Assembly: GCA_017458335.1 (NCBI GenBank) | Contig: JAFTFT010000038.1 | Span: forward strand, 62,001 to 126,000 | Reading direction: 5' to 3' | DNA from: Oscillospiraceae bacterium | GTDB lineage: Bacteria; Bacillota; Clostridia; Oscillospirales; Oscillospiraceae | Length of the DNA stretch: 64,000 nucleotides | Position numbers and translations under genes: made by a program | The notes under the pieces: model-generated | The model's database searches: none | Told to the model about the DNA's origin: nothing | What the model saw: the letters and a program-made list of their open reading frames with translations, nothing else | Shown here: positions 17,576 through 28,982 of the stretch, piece by piece | How the letters are laid out: every line of letters starts with the position of its first letter | Position numbering within the stretch: the first letter of the stretch is position 1

Positions 17576-19341
17576 GCGTCCTCACCCCCCGCGGTCACTT
17601 CTTCAATCTCTGCTTTCATCTGTTTCTCGATGGCGTCATAGGCATCACCAAAGGCATTGGGATCCGCCATCTTGGCACGGCCGATCTTCTCACGGGAGTC
17701 GATGGCAAAGAGGGCGTTCATGTCGGCGCCCTTCCCAAGGGCCTCGCGGCAGAGCACGTCGTACTTCAGCACCATATCCAGCAGGCGGAACTGCTTGAGG
17801 TAGGAGGAATAGGCGTCTTCATCGACGAAGGCGTTCTGCTGCAGGAAGTCTTCACGGATCATCTTCGCCGTCTCCATGGTGAGGCGGTCTTCGGCGGACA
17901 GGGCATCCTGACCGACGAGGCGGACGATTTCCTGAAGCTCGGCCTCCTCCTGGAGGATGTGCATGGCGCGCTCGCGGTTCTTCATGTAGCTCTCGCCGAA
18001 CTGCTCGGTGTACCAGGGGGCCAGGGTGTCGACGTACAGCGAATACGAGGTCAGCCAGTTAATGGCCGGGAAGTGGCGGGCATAGGCCAGGGACGAATCC
18101 AGGGCCCAGAAGACCTTGACAATCCGCATCGTCGCCTGAGAGACCGGTTCGGAAATATCGCCGCCCGGAGGAGACACGGCGCCGATGGCGGTGACGGAGC
18201 CGCGGCGCTCGTCGGAGCCGAGGCACTCGACCACGCCGGCACGCTCATAGAACTGGGACAGACGGGAGGCGAGGTAGGCGGGATAGCCTTCTTCACCGGG
18301 CATCTCTTCCAGACGGCCGGACATCTCACGCAGGGCTTCGGCCCAGCGGGAGGTGGAGTCGGCCAGAACCGCCACGTCATAGCCCATGTCGCGGAAGTAC
18401 TCGGCGATGGTGATGCCGGTGTAGATGGACGCCTCACGGGCCGCCACCGGCATGTCGGAGGTATTGGCGATCAGCACCGTGCGCTTCATCAGCGGCTCGC
18501 CGTTGCGCGGGTCTTTCAGTTCGGGGAACTCCATCAGAACGTCGGTCATCTCGTTGCCGCGCTCGCCGCAGCCGATGTAGATGACGATGTCCACGTCGGA
18601 CCACTTGGCCAGCTGGTGCTGCACGACGGTCTTACCGGAACCGAAGGGGCCGGGGACCGCGGCGGTGCCGCCCTTGGCCAGGGGGAAGAGGGTGTCGATG
18701 ATGCGCTGGCCGCTGTTCATGGGGCGGGACGGGACGTACTTTCTGGCATAGGGCCGGGCGATACGGACGGGCCAGCGCTGCATCAGGCTGAGCTCATGCT
18801 CCTTGCCCTTATTGTCCACCAGGACGGCCACGGTGTCCGTGACGGTGAAGCTTCCGCTCTGCACGCTCTTGATCTCGCCGCTCAGTCCGGGCGGAACCAT
18901 GATCTTGTGCAGGATGGCGCTGGTCTCCTGGACCGTGCCGACCACATCGCCGGCGGAGAGCTTGTCACCCGGCTTCGCCACGGCGACAAAGTCCCATTTC
19001 TTATCCCGGTTCAGGGCCGGAACATCGGTGCCGCGGGTGATGCTGTCGCCGGTCAGGGCGCGCATCTCGGGCAGCGGGCGCTGGATTCCGTCATAGATGT
19101 TGTCCAGCATGCCGGGTCCGAGTTCCACGGACATCGGCATTCCGGTGGTGACGACTTCGGCTCCGGGACCAAGGCCGGAGGTTTCTTCATAAACCTGAAT
19201 GGAAGCCTGGTCCCCTGTCATATTCAGGATCTCACCGATCAGGCGGCTGGCACCGACACGCACCACGTCCGAGACGTTGGCGTCCGCCAGGCCTTCCGCC
19301 ACGACAAGCGGTCCGGATACTTTGGTAATTTTTCCGCTCAT
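17572..19341 (-). CDS. ntpA: V-type ATPase subunit A (catalytic)
   Basis: 589 residues. Walker A is [13 protein letters not shown], and the family motifs [33 protein letters not shown] and [13 protein letters not shown] are present, along with the A-type bulge region (about 110-185). Hydrolyses or makes ATP in the peripheral V1/A1 head. It starts 17 bp after the F-subunit gene. Full length. Confidence 0.96.
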   Translation of the reverse strand: MSGKITKVSGPLVVAEGLADANVSDVVRVGASRLIGEILNMTGDQASIQVYEETSGLGPGAEVVTTGMPMSVELGPGMLDNIYDGIQRPLPEMRALTGDSITRGTDVPALNRDKKWDFVAVAKPGDKLSAGDVVGTVQETSAILHKIMVPPGLSGEIKSVQSGSFTVTDTVAVLVDNKGKEHELSLMQRWPVRIARPYARKYVPSRPMNSGQRIIDTLFPLAKGGTAAVPGPFGSGKTVVQHQLAKWSDVDIVIYIGCGERGNEMTDVLMEFPELKDPRNGEPLMKRTVLIANTSDMPVAAREASIYTGITIAEYFRDMGYDVAVLADSTSRWAEALREMSGRLEEMPGEEGYPAYLASRLSQFYERAGVVECLGSDERRGSVTAIGAVSPPGGDISEPVSQATMRIVKVFWALDSSLAYARHFPAINWLTSYSLYVDTLAPWYTEQFGESYMKNRERAMHILQEEAELQEIVRLVGQDALSAEDRLTMETAKMIREDFLQQNAFVDEDAYSSYLKQFRLLDMVLKYDVLCREALGKGADMNALFAIDSREKIGRAKMADPNAFGDAYDAIEKQMKAEIEEVTAGGEDA

Positions 19342-19358
19342 TTATCAAACTTCCTCTC

Positions 19359-19679
19359 TTAATCGCCCAGGATGTTCATACCGACGGCGCGCTCGACCGC
19401 CTCGTTGAGAGCGTTCTTTCCGAGGCCGAGGCTGCCCTCGCGGCCGGGGATCAGGATGATCGCCGGGGTCGGGCTGTCCTTATGCTTATCGATCTCATGG
19501 GAGATCTCCCGGGCAAGCTTTTCTTCGATGTAGATGATGGCATAGTCGCTGCCTTCCTTTGTCAGGTCGCGCAGGGCATGCAGCGCCTCCGCCGCGTTGG
19601 CGGCGGGGCAGGCTTCCAGGCCCACCGCCTTGAAGCCGATGACGGTATCGTTACCGCCGATTACCGCGATTTTAAGCAT
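19359..19679 (-). CDS. ntpG: V-type ATPase subunit F
   Basis: 106 residues starting MLKIAVIGGNDTVIGFKAVG, the expected Rossmann-like start of subunit F (named ntpG in Enterococcus hirae), with EEKLAREISHEID and PAIILIPG. It binds subunit D in the central stalk. The start at 19679 matches the family; an in-frame ATG nine bases upstream is possible. It overlaps the ntpC stop by eight bases. Confidence 0.9.
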   Translation of the reverse strand: MLKIAVIGGNDTVIGFKAVGLEACPAANAAEALHALRDLTKEGSDYAIIYIEEKLAREISHEIDKHKDSPTPAIILIPGREGSLGLGKNALNEAVERAVGMNILGD

Positions 19680-20664
19680 ACAGATCACGCAGCCTTTCCC
19701 GGATGGTATCCGAGGGAACGCCGGAGAGGCGCCCGGTCAGAATCATCCGCACGGCGGTCAGCTCGTTCTCCGTGCCGGCGAGATAGGCGATGACGCTCTC
19801 TTCGCCGAAGGAGCAGAGCTTCGCGTCGGCGAGATAGCCGGCCACGGCGTTGTCGCAGGCAAGCTCAAAGGCCGTGAGCGTTCCGCCGGAGACGGCATCC
19901 GCGCCCAGCTGGGCCGCTTTGGCGAGCGCGCTGCCGGCAAACACGGACGCAAGGCCCTCGCCGGAGATTCCCTGGATGAGGCGCTCCTCGCTGACGCTGC
20001 CGCCGGAGACCAGCGCCTCCCGCAGATAGCCGATGTCCTTCCCCATGCGGAGAATGCGGACGGCGGAGCGGAGGTTGGTGCTGTCGGCCAGAAGCGCGAC
20101 GTAGCCGCGGGCAAAGTCGCTGTCCAGCGCCTCCGCCAGGGCGTTCATCTCACGGAAGTACGCCTTGTCCAGCAGGAAATCGGAGAGCTGGGGGTTGGCG
20201 CTGCGGTTTAACAGGGCTCTCCCCTCTTCGCTCGCGCTGCCGAGTTCGCCGGGCAGGTCCCGGAGCCGGTCTTCCTGAAAGCGCTTCTGCATCACATCCG
20301 GCGCGATCCGCCCGGAATTGGAGAGCAGCGACGCGTCATTCCGGTGCATGGCCTCGGACTTGATGAGCACCTTGGCGTTGTGATAATCGTATTTCAGGCG
20401 GAACAGATCCAGCGCCGCCGTGTCCGGGACCAGGGTTTCCAGCTCGTGGAACACCGCCGCCCGGCGCTCGGAGAGCGCGGTCTCGATCTGTTTCACCGTC
20501 ATCTGCGACATGTCCTCATATCCGCTCTCCGTGAGCATCTTCGCGGCGTCTTCAAAGCCCGGCGCGTCCAGCATGCGCCCGGCCTTGTCGCGGCTGAGCA
20601 TGCGGGGCTCCCTGGCGCGGAGCAGTGAGGAGATGTACAGATAATCCTCTTTGTTGATAGCCAA
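19672..20664 (-). CDS. ntpC: V-type ATPase subunit C (d, membrane-collar)
   Basis: 330 residues from a TTG start at 20664, seven bases after AAAGGAGG; no ATG is near. The frame is open upstream only where it passes under ntpE. The start (AINKEDYLYISSLLRAREPR, then MLS) and the helical repeats with YDYHNAKVLIKSE are typical of the archaeal-type C/d subunit, which caps the proteolipid ring and links it to the stalk. Confidence 0.9.
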   Translation of the reverse strand: MAINKEDYLYISSLLRAREPRMLSRDKAGRMLDAPGFEDAAKMLTESGYEDMSQMTVKQIETALSERRAAVFHELETLVPDTAALDLFRLKYDYHNAKVLIKSEAMHRNDASLLSNSGRIAPDVMQKRFQEDRLRDLPGELGSASEEGRALLNRSANPQLSDFLLDKAYFREMNALAEALDSDFARGYVALLADSTNLRSAVRILRMGKDIGYLREALVSGGSVSEERLIQGISGEGLASVFAGSALAKAAQLGADAVSGGTLTAFELACDNAVAGYLADAKLCSFGEESVIAYLAGTENELTAVRMILTGRLSGVPSDTIRERLRDLYA

Positions 20665-20689
20665 TACGGGTCCTCCTTTCGTCGGACGC

Positions 20690-21271
20690 TTAACTGAACA
20701 GGATTTCCGCGAGCTTCGAGGCCATTTCGCCCTTGCACAGGTCCACCAGCAGCTCGGCGCTGCAGTTGGCTTCAATGCTGCCGCGGCGCAGGATCAGTCC
20801 GCCGGCGATGTCGCGCGTCTCATCCGCGAGCTTCATGTGCGCGCCTCCGGCGTTAATCGCCTCAATGAGCTTTTCGCCGATGGCCGCCCGGTCGCGCGCG
20901 TTGAGGATCACTTCCTCCTCGCCGGTGCCGGCGGCGTTTTTGGCAAGGCCGGCCAGAAACGCGACGTAGCGGTCCTCGGGCAGCGCGGTGATCTTCTCCA
21001 GCGCGAGGTCGAAGCTCTTCTCCACCATCTCCTGCTTGACGGCGAGGACGCTCTTCCTCGCTTCCATGCGGGAGATGCGCAGCGCGCCGTCTTCCTGGTC
21101 CTGGCACGCCCTGACGCCCTCGCGGATCCGGTCGCTGTAAATCCGGGAGGCCTCTTCCTCGTATTTTGCCCTGATGTCGGCGCACTTTGCCTCGGCTTCC
21201 GCGAGGATCGCGCCGGCCTGGGCATCGGCATCCGCCTGAATGTGCGCAATGATTTTTTCTGTACCCTTCAT
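20690..21271 (-). CDS. ntpE: V-type ATPase subunit E (peripheral stalk)
   Basis: 193 residues. The N-terminal half is a long Ala/Glu-rich coiled coil (IIAHIQADADAQAGAILAEA) and the C-terminal half is the globular E domain ending VDLCKGEMASKLAEILFS. It pairs with the G/H subunit to form the peripheral stalk. GGGAGG lies ahead of the ATG. Confidence 0.9.
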   Translation of the reverse strand: MKGTEKIIAHIQADADAQAGAILAEAEAKCADIRAKYEEEASRIYSDRIREGVRACQDQEDGALRISRMEARKSVLAVKQEMVEKSFDLALEKITALPEDRYVAFLAGLAKNAAGTGEEEVILNARDRAAIGEKLIEAINAGGAHMKLADETRDIAGGLILRRGSIEANCSAELLVDLCKGEMASKLAEILFS

Positions 21272-21309
21272 GGTGTCCTCCCTTCGGTCAGATTCCGTCC
21301 GGAGAGGGC

Positions 21310-23777
<2,468 letters not shown>

Positions 23778-23778
23778 A

Positions 23779-24093
23779 TCAACTGCCCACAATCCTTTCC
23801 ACGACCAGTGCTGCGGCATCCTCAAGCTTCAGTTCCGCCGCGCGGCGCAGCCGGTCGGCTTCGGCAAGCATCTCGCCGTCGAGCGCGGCGGTCTTCTCCG
23901 CCGTCTGCTTCTCCGCCTTTTCCCGCAGTACCTTCAGCTCACTGTCGGCCCTGCTCTTCGCGGCGTCAACGGCCGCTTTCCCGGCGCTATCCGCATCGGC
24001 AAGCATCTGCCTGGCTTTCGCCTCTGCCTCGGCGACCTTCGCCTTCCCCAGAACTTCAGCATCGCTGATGCCCTTGATTGCTTCAAATGACAT
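23779..24093 (-). CDS. ntpF: V-type ATPase subunit G/H (peripheral stalk)
   Basis: 104 residues, almost wholly a coiled coil rich in Ala, Glu and Lys (AEVLGKAKVAEAEAKARQML), as in the small stalk subunit called ntpF in E. hirae. The start MSFEAIKGI at 24093 has GGGAGGTG five bases upstream. First gene of the operon; the gene order G/H-I-K-E-C-F-A-B-D is the E. hirae order. Confidence 0.85.
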   Translation of the reverse strand: MSFEAIKGISDAEVLGKAKVAEAEAKARQMLADADSAGKAAVDAAKSRADSELKVLREKAEKQTAEKTAALDGEMLAEADRLRRAAELKLEDAAALVVERIVGS

Positions 24094-24135
24094 GGACACA
24101 CCTCCCTTTTGTGAAAAATTCCGGTAAAAACCGTC

Positions 24136-24159
24136 TCCCGCAGATCGGAATCTGCGGGA
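24136..24159 (-). promoter_or_regulatory. Leader hairpin, possible attenuator of the V-ATPase operon
   Basis: A perfect 10-bp stem (TCCCGCAGAT with its complement, four-base loop) in the ~220-nt leader. On the transcript it is followed within six bases by five U. Confidence 0.45.
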
Positions 24160-24320
24160 ATTTGTACATTTTGCTTTGATTATTATACTCTGCTTTTGTG
24201 CCGCGCGCAAGGCAAAAAGCGCCCGGCGCATGACAAAAAAGTGACAGGATCGGTTCATTTCCCTGTGCAGAGTATACAAACCGAAGCAATTCCCGGTTGA
24301 AACCGGTTTCATCCCTGCAC

Positions 24321-24349
24321 ATTATACGGCACTGTTAAGAAAGTGTCAA
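24321..24349 (-). promoter_or_regulatory. Promoter of the V-ATPase operon
   Basis: On the minus strand TTGACA (24349-24344), a 17-bp spacer and TATAAT (24326-24321): a perfect SigA consensus. It predicts a leader of about 220 nt before ntpF. Confidence 0.85.
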
Positions 24350-24430
24350 ATCATTTTCTCCTGCTTTGTGTTGCTTTTCTCATGGATTAATTAAAATTTT
24401 TCATGGATTCAGTGCTTTGTAATTTGCATC

Positions 24431-24459
24431 TTGCGCATTGTGAACAAAAACTGTATAAT
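24431..24459 (+). promoter_or_regulatory. Promoter of the PAP2 phosphatase gene
   Basis: TTGCGC at 24431-24436, a 17-bp spacer and TATAAT at 24454-24459, divergent from the V-ATPase promoter. Confidence 0.7.
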
Positions 24460-24501
24460 GTGTCCAAGTACGGCGATTTCACAGGAAGCAGGTGTTTTTC
24501 T

Positions 24502-25335
24502 ATGAGTCTTACGGCCGAAGCCCTCTGGCTGAACAGTTTCTTTTCCGGCTATGACACGGCGATTCTTTCCTTCGCGCACAAAATGGCGGAGCTGGCCGGT
24601 TCCGTTCTGACCCCCCTGAACAAAATCATCACGCTTCTCGGCGAAAAGGGCATTCTGTTCTTTCTGCTGGCGATCGTGCTGATGCTTTTCCCCCGCTACC
24701 GCCGCGCCGGCGTCTGCATCTTCGGCGCAGTCTGCTGCGGGGCGCTGATCACCAATATTCTTTTAAAGGATACCATCGCGCGCCCGAGACCCTTTGAGAC
24801 CGTGGACCAGTTCCGCCAGTGGTGGGAGTGTGTCGGATCCCCGGCGGAGGACGGCTTCTCCTTCCCCTCCGGGCATGTCACCGCGGCGGCGGCCGGCGTC
24901 ACGGGGCTCTGCCTGATGCGCGGAAAGCGCTTTTTTCTCCCCGGCGCGATCTGGGTGCTGCTGATGATGTTCTCACGGAACTATCTCATGGCGCACTATC
25001 CGTCCGATGTTCTCTTCGCGCTGCTGATCGGCGTCTTCTCCGGCTTTGTGGCGGCGCTGATCACCCAGCTGATCTTCCGCTTTCTGGAAAATCACGCCGG
25101 GGAAGGAAAGTTCTATGACTTTCTCCTGTATACCGGGATCGAGGGCAAGCCGGATCTGAAGTCCGTCGCCGGTTCCGTGAAGTCCGGCGTCTCTTCCGCC
25201 GCGGCGCGCCGCACAGGCGCGGGGCGTGAGGAGACAACGGCACGCCACGCCGCGAGGCACCAGGCCGCGGGCTCCGCCCCGAAGGCCTCCCGCCGCAGCG
25301 GCAGCTCCTCCGGCACCTATCAGGGAAAGCACTGA
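24502..25335 (+). CDS. PAP2 family membrane phosphatase
   Basis: 277 residues with six membrane segments. The three acid-phosphatase motifs are in order: KDTIARPRP, PSGH and SRNYLMAHYPSD. Such enzymes dephosphorylate undecaprenyl pyrophosphate or phosphatidic acid on the outer membrane face. The C-terminal 60 residues are a basic Ala/Arg/Ser-rich tail with no fold recognised. The start at 24502 is used because the in-frame ATG at 24403 lies upstream of the promoter. Confidence 0.85.
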   Translation: MSLTAEALWLNSFFSGYDTAILSFAHKMAELAGSVLTPLNKIITLLGEKGILFFLLAIVLMLFPRYRRAGVCIFGAVCCGALITNILLKDTIARPRPFETVDQFRQWWECVGSPAEDGFSFPSGHVTAAAAGVTGLCLMRGKRFFLPGAIWVLLMMFSRNYLMAHYPSDVLFALLIGVFSGFVAALITQLIFRFLENHAGEGKFYDFLLYTGIEGKPDLKSVAGSVKSGVSSAAARRTGAGREETTARHAARHQAAGSAPKASRRSGSSSGTYQGKH

Positions 25336-25419
25336 TTCCGTCCCGCGCTTTGCCGCGGCGGAACTTCCCTTCCCGGACAGGATATCACCCGATCATAAAC
25401 CGAAACGAAACTTTTTATC

Positions 25420-25453
25420 AAAACGGCCCCGCCTTTTCAGGCGGGGCTGTTTT
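25420..25453. terminator. Bidirectional terminator between PAP2 and addA
   Basis: AAAACGGCCCCGCC and GGCGGGGCTGTTTT flank TTTTCA. A and T runs lie at both outer ends between convergent genes. Confidence 0.8.
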
Positions 25454-25457
25454 GGTT

Positions 25458-28400
25458 CTATGGAAGCTTCACGGCTTTTTCCGGGTAGAGGAAGTACAGA
25501 AGCTTCTCTTTCACCGGCAGGCCGAAGATCCTTCTCAGCGCGTCGGCATAGGTCTCGAGCTGGCGGCGGTAGTGTTCGGCCCGGCTCTGGATCTCCTCTT
25601 CCTTTTCCACCCGGTCGGTCTTATAGTCCACCAGGACCAGCTCTCCCTCCTCCAGGAAGAAGCAGTCGATCACGCCCTGAAGCAGGACCTTTTCCTCCGC
25701 CTCTTCCCCGGGAAGGAGCTCCCGGATGTCGCTCAGCAGGGAGAATCGAAACTCCCGCCAGACTTTTTCCGCCCGCCGGATCCGCTCCCCGATGCCGGAG
25801 GCAAAGAACTGGCGGATCTTTTCCGGGTCCACGGCTTCGGCTTCCTCCGGGGTCAGGAACTCCCGCTCCTCGAGGCGGGAGATCTCCTTCCGGATCTCCT
25901 CCGCCGTTCCGGTCAAGCCCAGGTCAATCTGCTGCAGGACCAGGTGGGCCGCGGTGCCTTTTTCGGCAGCGGAGAGCCCCGCCCGGCTGAGGTCCGGCTC
26001 CGGAAAGTCGCGGCGGAAGCGCGCAAAGCGCTGAGGGTCCTTCTCCGGCCGCGCCGGGCTTTCCTCCGCGGCCGCCGGGGCTTCCCCGGGCCCGGGCGCC
26101 TCGTCATACAGCGGCAGGGCGTCCGGGTCCGGGTCTTTCAGCGCGGTGGCCGTGAGCTTCGAGGGCAGATATTCCGCCCGCCGCCGGGGATAGACCGCGT
26201 TCAGATTCCGATCCAGCAGCTTAAGCAGCTCTCCGTCCGCCTCCTTCGCGGGAAGCGCTTCGCGCTCTTCGGCGGCGTTCTCCGCCTCCGGCCCGGCACA
26301 GACGCGGTAACGCAGCGCCGTGCCGTCCAGCGCCGCGGGCAGAAGCCAGGGAAGCGCGTTTCCGGAACCTTCCAGCAGCTCACAGGGGATCTTCTCCCAG
26401 GCGCGAAGGCGGTCCGCCTCCTCCAGAAGTTCGTCGATCTTCCGCACGCAGGCGGTCATCACCAGGCGGTCCCGGGCGCGGGTCATGGCGACATAGAGCA
26501 GGCGCATCTCCTCCGAGAGCATTTCCCGCGTGAGCCGGCGGGCGATGGCGCGGCGGAGGGCGGTGGGATACTCGATCTTCCGCTCCGGGTCGGTCCGCCT
26601 CGGTCCGAGGCCCAGTTCCGGGTGGATCAGGACGGCCTCTCTGGTATCCTGGCGGTTGAAGCCGCGGCCGAGACCGCAGACGAACACCACCGGAAACTCC
26701 AGGCCCTTGGAGCGGTGGATCGAGAGAATCTGCACCGCGTCGCTTCCCTCGGAACAGCTCTCGGGATCCCGGCTCTTCTTCTCCATGTTCCGCAGCCAGG
26801 TCACGAAGCGGTGCAGGCCGTATTCCCCGCTGCCGGCGAAGGTCTCGGCCATGGCGGCGATATCCAGAAGGCGCTGCAGGCGCTGTTCCCCGTCCGGCAT
26901 GGCCGCGGAGAGCGCGTAGAGGTCCAGCTCTTCGATCACCCGGTCAACCAGTGCGGGGGCGTTCAGGTCCGGCGCGTCGTCCCTCAGCCGGCGAAGCCTT
27001 GAGACAAAGTCCCGCGCGTCAGGATCGTCGGAGGCACAGAGTGCGGTATAGAAATCCGTATCCGGCCGGACCGCCCGGATGAGGCCGAGCTTTTCGGCGC
27101 TGAAGCCGAAGGCGGGCGAACTCAGCAGCGAGAGCAGCGGGATGTCCCGGTGGGGGTTATCCAGACAAGAGAGCAGGGAGAAGACCATGGAGACCTCCAT
27201 GCTGCTGTAAAAGTCGCTGCCCGCACCAGCGCTGACCGGGACGCCCATGGAGAGCAGGACGCGGCGGAAGACCCCGCCGACGGCGTTGGCCGAGCGCAGA
27301 AGGATCGCGATATCGCCGAAGCGGACCGGGCGCAGGCCCTCGCCGTCCCGCACGGTTCCGCTTTGCATGAGCGAGAGGATCTCCCGGGCGGTCTGCGCCG
27401 CCTCATATTCGAGGTCGGTATTCTCCGCCTCCTCCCGCGGGAGCAGCAGGAGCTCCGGAATACAGCCGTTTGAGGCGCCGGGAAGACCCGGGATCAGCAT
27501 GTCCGCCGGGCCGTAATCGAGGTTGCCCAGGCGCTCGGACATGCAGCGGCAAAACACCGCGTTCACGGCGTTCAGGATCTCCGGGGCGGAGCGGAAGTTC
27601 TCCTGCAGGCGGATCACGCGCTCCGGACGCGCTTCCTCTGCATAGAGGCGGCTTTTCTCGCTGAAGATCTCCGGATCGGCCAGGCGGAAGCGGTAGATGG
27701 ACTGTTTCAGATCGCCGACGAAGAACAGATTCTCCCCTTCGCGGCTCACGGCGCGGAAAATCCGGTCCTGGACCCGGCTGACATCCTGGTATTCGTCCAC
27801 CATCACCTCGGTGAAGCGGGCCGAGATCTCCGTGGCCGTCGGGGAGGGCTTCCCGTCCGGATCGGTCAGCAGGCGGATCGCCAGATGTTCGAGATCGGAA
27901 AAATCCAGGGCGTTGGCCCGGGTCTTTGCCCTGTGAAACTCATCCTCCAGCTCCAGGACCACCGAGAGCAGCGTGCGCATATCCCCCGCGGTTTCCCGGA
28001 GGTCGTCGAGGATCCGGGCCGAGGGCGCGTCGAAGATCTCGCCAAGCTTCTCCATGGCCTTTTTGCACCGGTCCCGGACGGCCTTCAGTTCCTCGGCCAG
28101 CTCCGGCGCGGGATTGTTCCGGATGCCGGAGATGCGCGGAAACGGAATCGGAAAGCAGGCCGCGGCCTCGTCCCAGCCCTGTTTGAGGCCGGTTTTCAGA
28201 AGGCGGAGCGCCCGCGCCGTCTCGGAGAAGCTCTTTTCATAGGCGCGGCAGACCTTTTCCTCGGCCTGCATGTCCGTGAGCGCTTTCTCCATCCGAGCGC
28301 ACCAGAATTCGGCTTCCGCCCCGGCATCCTCCAGGAGTTCCCGGCCCCAGGGCGTCAATGCGGCGCTGCCGTGCTCACGGGAAAATTCCGCTGCCTGTTC

Positions 28401-28982
28401 CTCCGCCCAGCGCTCCGGCCGGGCGTGACTCTGCATGGCGGCATGAAGCTTCAGCACGAGATCGGCCAGGCGCGTGTCGTCTCTCCCCGCCCCGACCCGG
28501 TCCGCCAGGCTCAGGAAGTCTTCCGCCCCGCTTTCGTAGCGGCGGTCCAGCACCCGCTCCAGAGCGGATACGCGCAGGCGCTCGCTCTTCTCCTCCTCCA
28601 GGATGCGGAAGGCGGGCGAGATCCCCAGCACCCCGGCGTACTCGCGGAGAATCGAAGCGCAGAAGGAGTGGATCGTGCCGATCTGGGCGCTGCGGCAGAG
28701 CAGGATCTGGCGGCGCAGATGCGCGTTGCGCGGGTCCCGTCTCAGACGCGCGGCGATCGCGTCGGTAACGCGGGCGCGCAGTTCGCCCGCGGCGGCGCGG
28801 GTGAAGGTGATGACCAGGAAGCGGTCGATGTCCTCGGGCCGGGCGTCGGTGCGCTGCGGGTCCATGTATTCCATCAGCCGCTCGGTCAGGACGCGGGTTT
28901 TTCCGCTGCCCGCGCCGGCGGAGACCAGGACGCTGCTGCCGCGGCAGCAGATGGCCTCCTGCTGTGAATGTGTGAAATCCAT
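25458..28982 (-). CDS. addA: ATP-dependent helicase/nuclease subunit A
   Basis: 1174 residues. UvrD-type helicase: Walker A SAGAGSGKTRVL near the N-terminus, motif II MVDEYQDVS, QSIYRFRLADPEIF, and LSIHRSKGLEFPVVFV. The C-terminal RecB-type nuclease has the catalytic VLVDYKTDRVEKE. With AddB it resects double-strand breaks for RecA loading. The ATG at 28982 overlaps the addB stop (TAATG) with GGAGG seven bases upstream. Full length for the family. Confidence 0.95.
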   Translation of the reverse strand: MDFTHSQQEAICCRGSSVLVSAGAGSGKTRVLTERLMEYMDPQRTDARPEDIDRFLVITFTRAAAGELRARVTDAIAARLRRDPRNAHLRRQILLCRSAQIGTIHSFCASILREYAGVLGISPAFRILEEEKSERLRVSALERVLDRRYESGAEDFLSLADRVGAGRDDTRLADLVLKLHAAMQSHARPERWAEEQAAEFSREHGSAALTPWGRELLEDAGAEAEFWCARMEKALTDMQAEEKVCRAYEKSFSETARALRLLKTGLKQGWDEAAACFPIPFPRISGIRNNPAPELAEELKAVRDRCKKAMEKLGEIFDAPSARILDDLRETAGDMRTLLSVVLELEDEFHRAKTRANALDFSDLEHLAIRLLTDPDGKPSPTATEISARFTEVMVDEYQDVSRVQDRIFRAVSREGENLFFVGDLKQSIYRFRLADPEIFSEKSRLYAEEARPERVIRLQENFRSAPEILNAVNAVFCRCMSERLGNLDYGPADMLIPGLPGASNGCIPELLLLPREEAENTDLEYEAAQTAREILSLMQSGTVRDGEGLRPVRFGDIAILLRSANAVGGVFRRVLLSMGVPVSAGAGSDFYSSMEVSMVFSLLSCLDNPHRDIPLLSLLSSPAFGFSAEKLGLIRAVRPDTDFYTALCASDDPDARDFVSRLRRLRDDAPDLNAPALVDRVIEELDLYALSAAMPDGEQRLQRLLDIAAMAETFAGSGEYGLHRFVTWLRNMEKKSRDPESCSEGSDAVQILSIHRSKGLEFPVVFVCGLGRGFNRQDTREAVLIHPELGLGPRRTDPERKIEYPTALRRAIARRLTREMLSEEMRLLYVAMTRARDRLVMTACVRKIDELLEEADRLRAWEKIPCELLEGSGNALPWLLPAALDGTALRYRVCAGPEAENAAEEREALPAKEADGELLKLLDRNLNAVYPRRRAEYLPSKLTATALKDPDPDALPLYDEAPGPGEAPAAAEESPARPEKDPQRFARFRRDFPEPDLSRAGLSAAEKGTAAHLVLQQIDLGLTGTAEEIRKEISRLEEREFLTPEEAEAVDPEKIRQFFASGIGERIRRAEKVWREFRFSLLSDIRELLPGEEAEEKVLLQGVIDCFFLEEGELVLVDYKTDRVEKEEEIQSRAEHYRRQLETYADALRRIFGLPVKEKLLYFLYPEKAVKLP

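Noticed and set aside
16076..19362. Plus-strand frames of 521 and 467 codons
   Set aside because: Antisense of ntpB and ntpA.
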